From: Desulfobacteraceae bacterium
GTDB lineage: Bacteria; Desulfobacterota; Desulfobacteria; Desulfobacterales; ETH-SRB1
Direction of reading: 5' to 3'
NCBI GenBank assembly: GCA_013202725.1
Contig: JABMRH010000005.1
Span: 1 to 7,431, forward strand
Length of the DNA: 7,431 nucleotides
Shown: positions 6,541 through 7,431 of the stretch, piece by piece
Numbering within the stretch: position 1 is the stretch's first letter
Layout: each line of letters opens with the position of its first letter
Program-made: the position numbers and the translations under genes
The notes under the pieces: generated by a model
Databases searched by the model: none
Told to the model about the DNA's origin: nothing
What the model saw: the letters and a program-made list of their open reading frames with translations, nothing else

Positions 6541-6621
6541 ACAATAAAGTGAATATTCCGATTTGTCAAACTGGATTTTCCGATGACAGGATGGTTTTTC
6601 ATAGAAAAAACCGATCAGTTT
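6530..6621. repeat. 11-bp inverted repeat bracketing the fdhA promoter
   Basis: AAACTGATCGG (6530-6540) and its exact reverse complement CCGATCAGTTT (6611-6621) enclose the promoter block 6541-6584. On the minus strand the downstream arm begins right after the -10 and covers the predicted transcription start; the upstream arm lies about 80 bp away. This fits an operator pair, or the terminal repeats of a ~92-bp insert. A hairpin-like GGTTTTTC/GAAAAAACC lies at 6593-6612. The selC-selB copy of the promoter lacks the arms. Confidence 0.55.
6541..6584 (-). promoter_or_regulatory. sigma70-like promoter of fdhAB (copy 2 of shared 44-bp block)
   Basis: On the minus strand TTGACA (6569-6564) and TATTGT (6546-6541) are 17 bp apart, giving a start near 6534 and a leader of about 360 nt before fdhA. 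The block repeats the selC-selB promoter at 2303-2346 (39/44 identical). Two similar motifs, ATCGGAAAATCC and ATCGGAATATTC, recur 22 bp apart (about two helical turns) across the -35. Confidence 0.7.
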
Positions 6622-6698
6622 CCTTCAAAGATTTGCTTTTTCTCAAATTTCGTACCCTTAATTTCTATCAAAGCCAAGACGCTAAAGAAGCCAAACGC

Positions 6699-6853
6699 AA
6701 TTTTGATAGTGTCGTAAAAAGTCATACACTAAGTCATTGCGAGGAGTGCAACGACGAAGCAATCTAATAAATATAAGCACTTATCTTATACGAGATTGCT
6801 TCGCTTCGCTCGCAATGACAAGTTCTTCGACTTTTTTCGAGTTCATCAATTTT
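6699..6853. mobile_element. MITE-like inverted-repeat element (~155 bp)
   Basis: The core arms are GTCATTGCGAG...GAAGCAATCT (6733-6765) and its near complement AGATTGCTTCGC...CTCGCAATGAC (6793-6819). Outside them, the left flank AATTTTGATAGTGTCG with TAAAAAGTC (6699-6722) is mirrored imperfectly by the right flank ending TTCATCAATTTTAG (6825-6853). The whole therefore folds back on itself around an AT-rich centre (~6766-6792). It has no coding capacity and no clear target-site duplication. The core resembles widely dispersed palindromic repeats of bacterial genomes (from memory). It separates the fdhA and cold-shock promoters. Confidence 0.6.
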
Positions 6854-6958
6854 AGCCATTACTGTTTAAAGGTTTTAATAAATAAAAAGGATGCGAAACC
6901 TGAGTTAGTTCTTAAAGCTTAGAATTCTATTTTTTGCATCAATAATTTCATTAACAAC
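6854..6958. other. AT-rich spacer, nothing recognised
   Basis: Between the inverted-repeat element and the cold-shock gene promoter I see AT-rich sequence with an AGAATTCT palindrome and no supported gene, RNA or repeat. Confidence 0.4.
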
Positions 6959-6986
6959 TTGACTTTAGATAAAAATAGCATATTAT
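6959..6986 (+). promoter_or_regulatory. sigma70-like promoter of the cold-shock gene
   Basis: TTGACT (6959-6964), a 16-bp spacer and TATTAT (6981-6986) form a good promoter in an AT-rich stretch. Start near 6993 would give a 5' leader of about 140 nt, similar to the long leader of E. coli cspA (~159 nt), where the leader mediates cold-dependent control. Confidence 0.6.
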
Positions 6987-7036
6987 TATATGCGTCAATA
7001 AATATTCGCATTTATAGACATGCAGGTTTCGTTCCG

Positions 7037-7076
7037 AAGGAAATATCCATTTGTCAAAGGAAATATCCATTTGTCA
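7037..7076 (+). repeat. exact 20-bp tandem duplication in the cold-shock leader
   Basis: AAGGAAATATCCATTTGTCA occurs twice head to tail (7037-7056, 7057-7076) and is followed by AAAG. It lies within the predicted untranslated leader, about 55 nt before the start codon. Each unit, with the next bases, contains ATTTGTCAAA, the decamer that overlaps the -35 in the two fdh/sel promoters. Confidence 0.85.
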
Positions 7077-7132
7077 AAAGTGGCGACCTGAAGTTTGGAA
7101 CCATGAAAAATTTTTGAAAGGAGGGTGTCACT

Positions 7133-7333
7133 ATGACTAATGGAATTGTAAAATGGTTTAGCGATAAAAAAGGCTACGGGTTCATCGAACAAGAAGACGG
7201 GCCGGATGTATTTGTCCATCATTCAGGAATAAATAGCGAAGGCTTCAAGACTCTTCATGATGGCGATCGTGTTACCTTTGACATAGAACAGGGTCAAAAA
7301 GGTCCTGCTGCAGTAAATGTAACAGTAGTTTAG
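7133..7333 (+). CDS. cold-shock domain protein (CspA family)
   Basis: A 66-residue single cold-shock domain, an OB-fold that binds single-stranded RNA/DNA and acts as an RNA chaperone or antiterminator in the cytoplasm. RNP1 is KGYGFIEQ (13-20) and RNP2 is DVFVHHS (25-31). The opening NGIVKWFSDKKGYGFI and the closing KGPAAVNVTVV are typical, and the length is normal. AAGGAGG (7118-7124) lies 8 nt before the ATG. The gene is monocistronic, diverges from fdhAB and has its own promoter and long leader. Whether it is cold-induced cannot be told from the protein; the paralogue name (cspA, cspC etc.) is not assigned. Confidence 0.95.
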   Translation: MTNGIVKWFSDKKGYGFIEQEDGPDVFVHHSGINSEGFKTLHDGDRVTFDIEQGQKGPAAVNVTVV

Positions 7334-7343
7334 ACCATTATTT

Positions 7344-7377
7344 GAAGATTCCCTGTAGCAAGCTACAGGGAATCTTC
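7344..7377 (+). terminator. perfect 16-bp palindrome after the cold-shock gene; terminator or REP-like repeat
   Basis: GAAGATTCCCTGTAGC, AA, then the exact complement GCTACAGGGAATCTTC, starting 11 nt after the stop codon. The stem is strong enough to stop or stabilise the transcript, but no T run follows (GACCGTTAGG), so classical intrinsic termination is not assured. Similar palindromes are, from memory, scattered in many copies in related genomes, so it may be a dispersed repeat used as a 3' end. Confidence 0.6.
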
Positions 7378-7431
7378 GACCGTTAGGAAGTTAGCTGTTT
7401 TTAGATTCGCTAGCTATTGCGGTTCAAACAA

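Noticed and set aside
2303..6584. Direct repeats flanking fdhAB as ends of a composite mobile element
   Set aside because: Both copies hold a correctly spaced -35 and -10 in the right direction for the gene below, and no transposase or integrase lies between. Promoter duplication is simpler, though it cannot be excluded that recombination between them moved the operon.
6737..6922. Small plus-strand frames at 6549-6767 and 6737-6922
   Set aside because: They run through the inverted-repeat element and promoter region and translate repeat sequence, with no ribosome-binding site.
7037..7076. CRISPR-like repeat
   Set aside because: Only two abutting 20-bp units with no spacers; it is a simple tandem duplication.

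Overview
The window most resembles a Desulfobacterota (deltaproteobacterial) genome, probably a sulfate reducer or syntroph. The evidence is a periplasmic two-subunit formate dehydrogenase of the Desulfovibrio FdhAB type, a selC-selB selenocysteine cassette, moderate G+C, and short dispersed palindromic repeats of the kind I associate with these genomes. The assignment is inference from remembered family features; no search was run.

Layout. The first ~34 bases look like the end of a dispersed repeat. Minus strand, 2346 down to 55: a sigma70-like promoter, a ~200-nt leader with a possible 19-codon reading frame interrupted by UGA, the selenocysteine tRNA gene selC, and selB. Minus strand, 6584 down to 2354: a second copy of almost the same promoter, a ~360-nt leader, fdhA (Tat-exported catalytic subunit), fdhB (iron-sulfur subunit) and a strong terminator. 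Positions 6177-7132 contain no protein gene I can support; they hold the fdhA leader and promoter, a ~155-bp inverted-repeat element and, at the far end, the promoter and long 5' leader of a plus-strand cold-shock protein gene (7133-7333). A perfect 16-bp palindrome follows that gene.

How it fits together. SelB and tRNA-Sec decode UGA as selenocysteine, and formate dehydrogenase is the classic bacterial selenoprotein. Here, however, the catalytic residue of FdhA is cysteine (codon TGC, 5601-5603). The selenium-free enzyme and the Sec-decoding genes carry a 44-bp promoter block identical at 39 positions, with TTGACA, a 17-bp spacer and TATTGT in both. The selC-selB leader has a good ribosome-binding site, a tiny frame with an in-frame UGA, and a hairpin with a GGGU loop 21 nt after it. 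My main hypothesis is a selenium-status circuit in which selC-selB and a Cys-type formate dehydrogenase are co-regulated, possibly sensed by UGA decoding in the leader. SelB also has Gln where the family has its catalytic His, and tRNA-Sec folds with a 12-bp rather than 13-bp acceptor/T branch.
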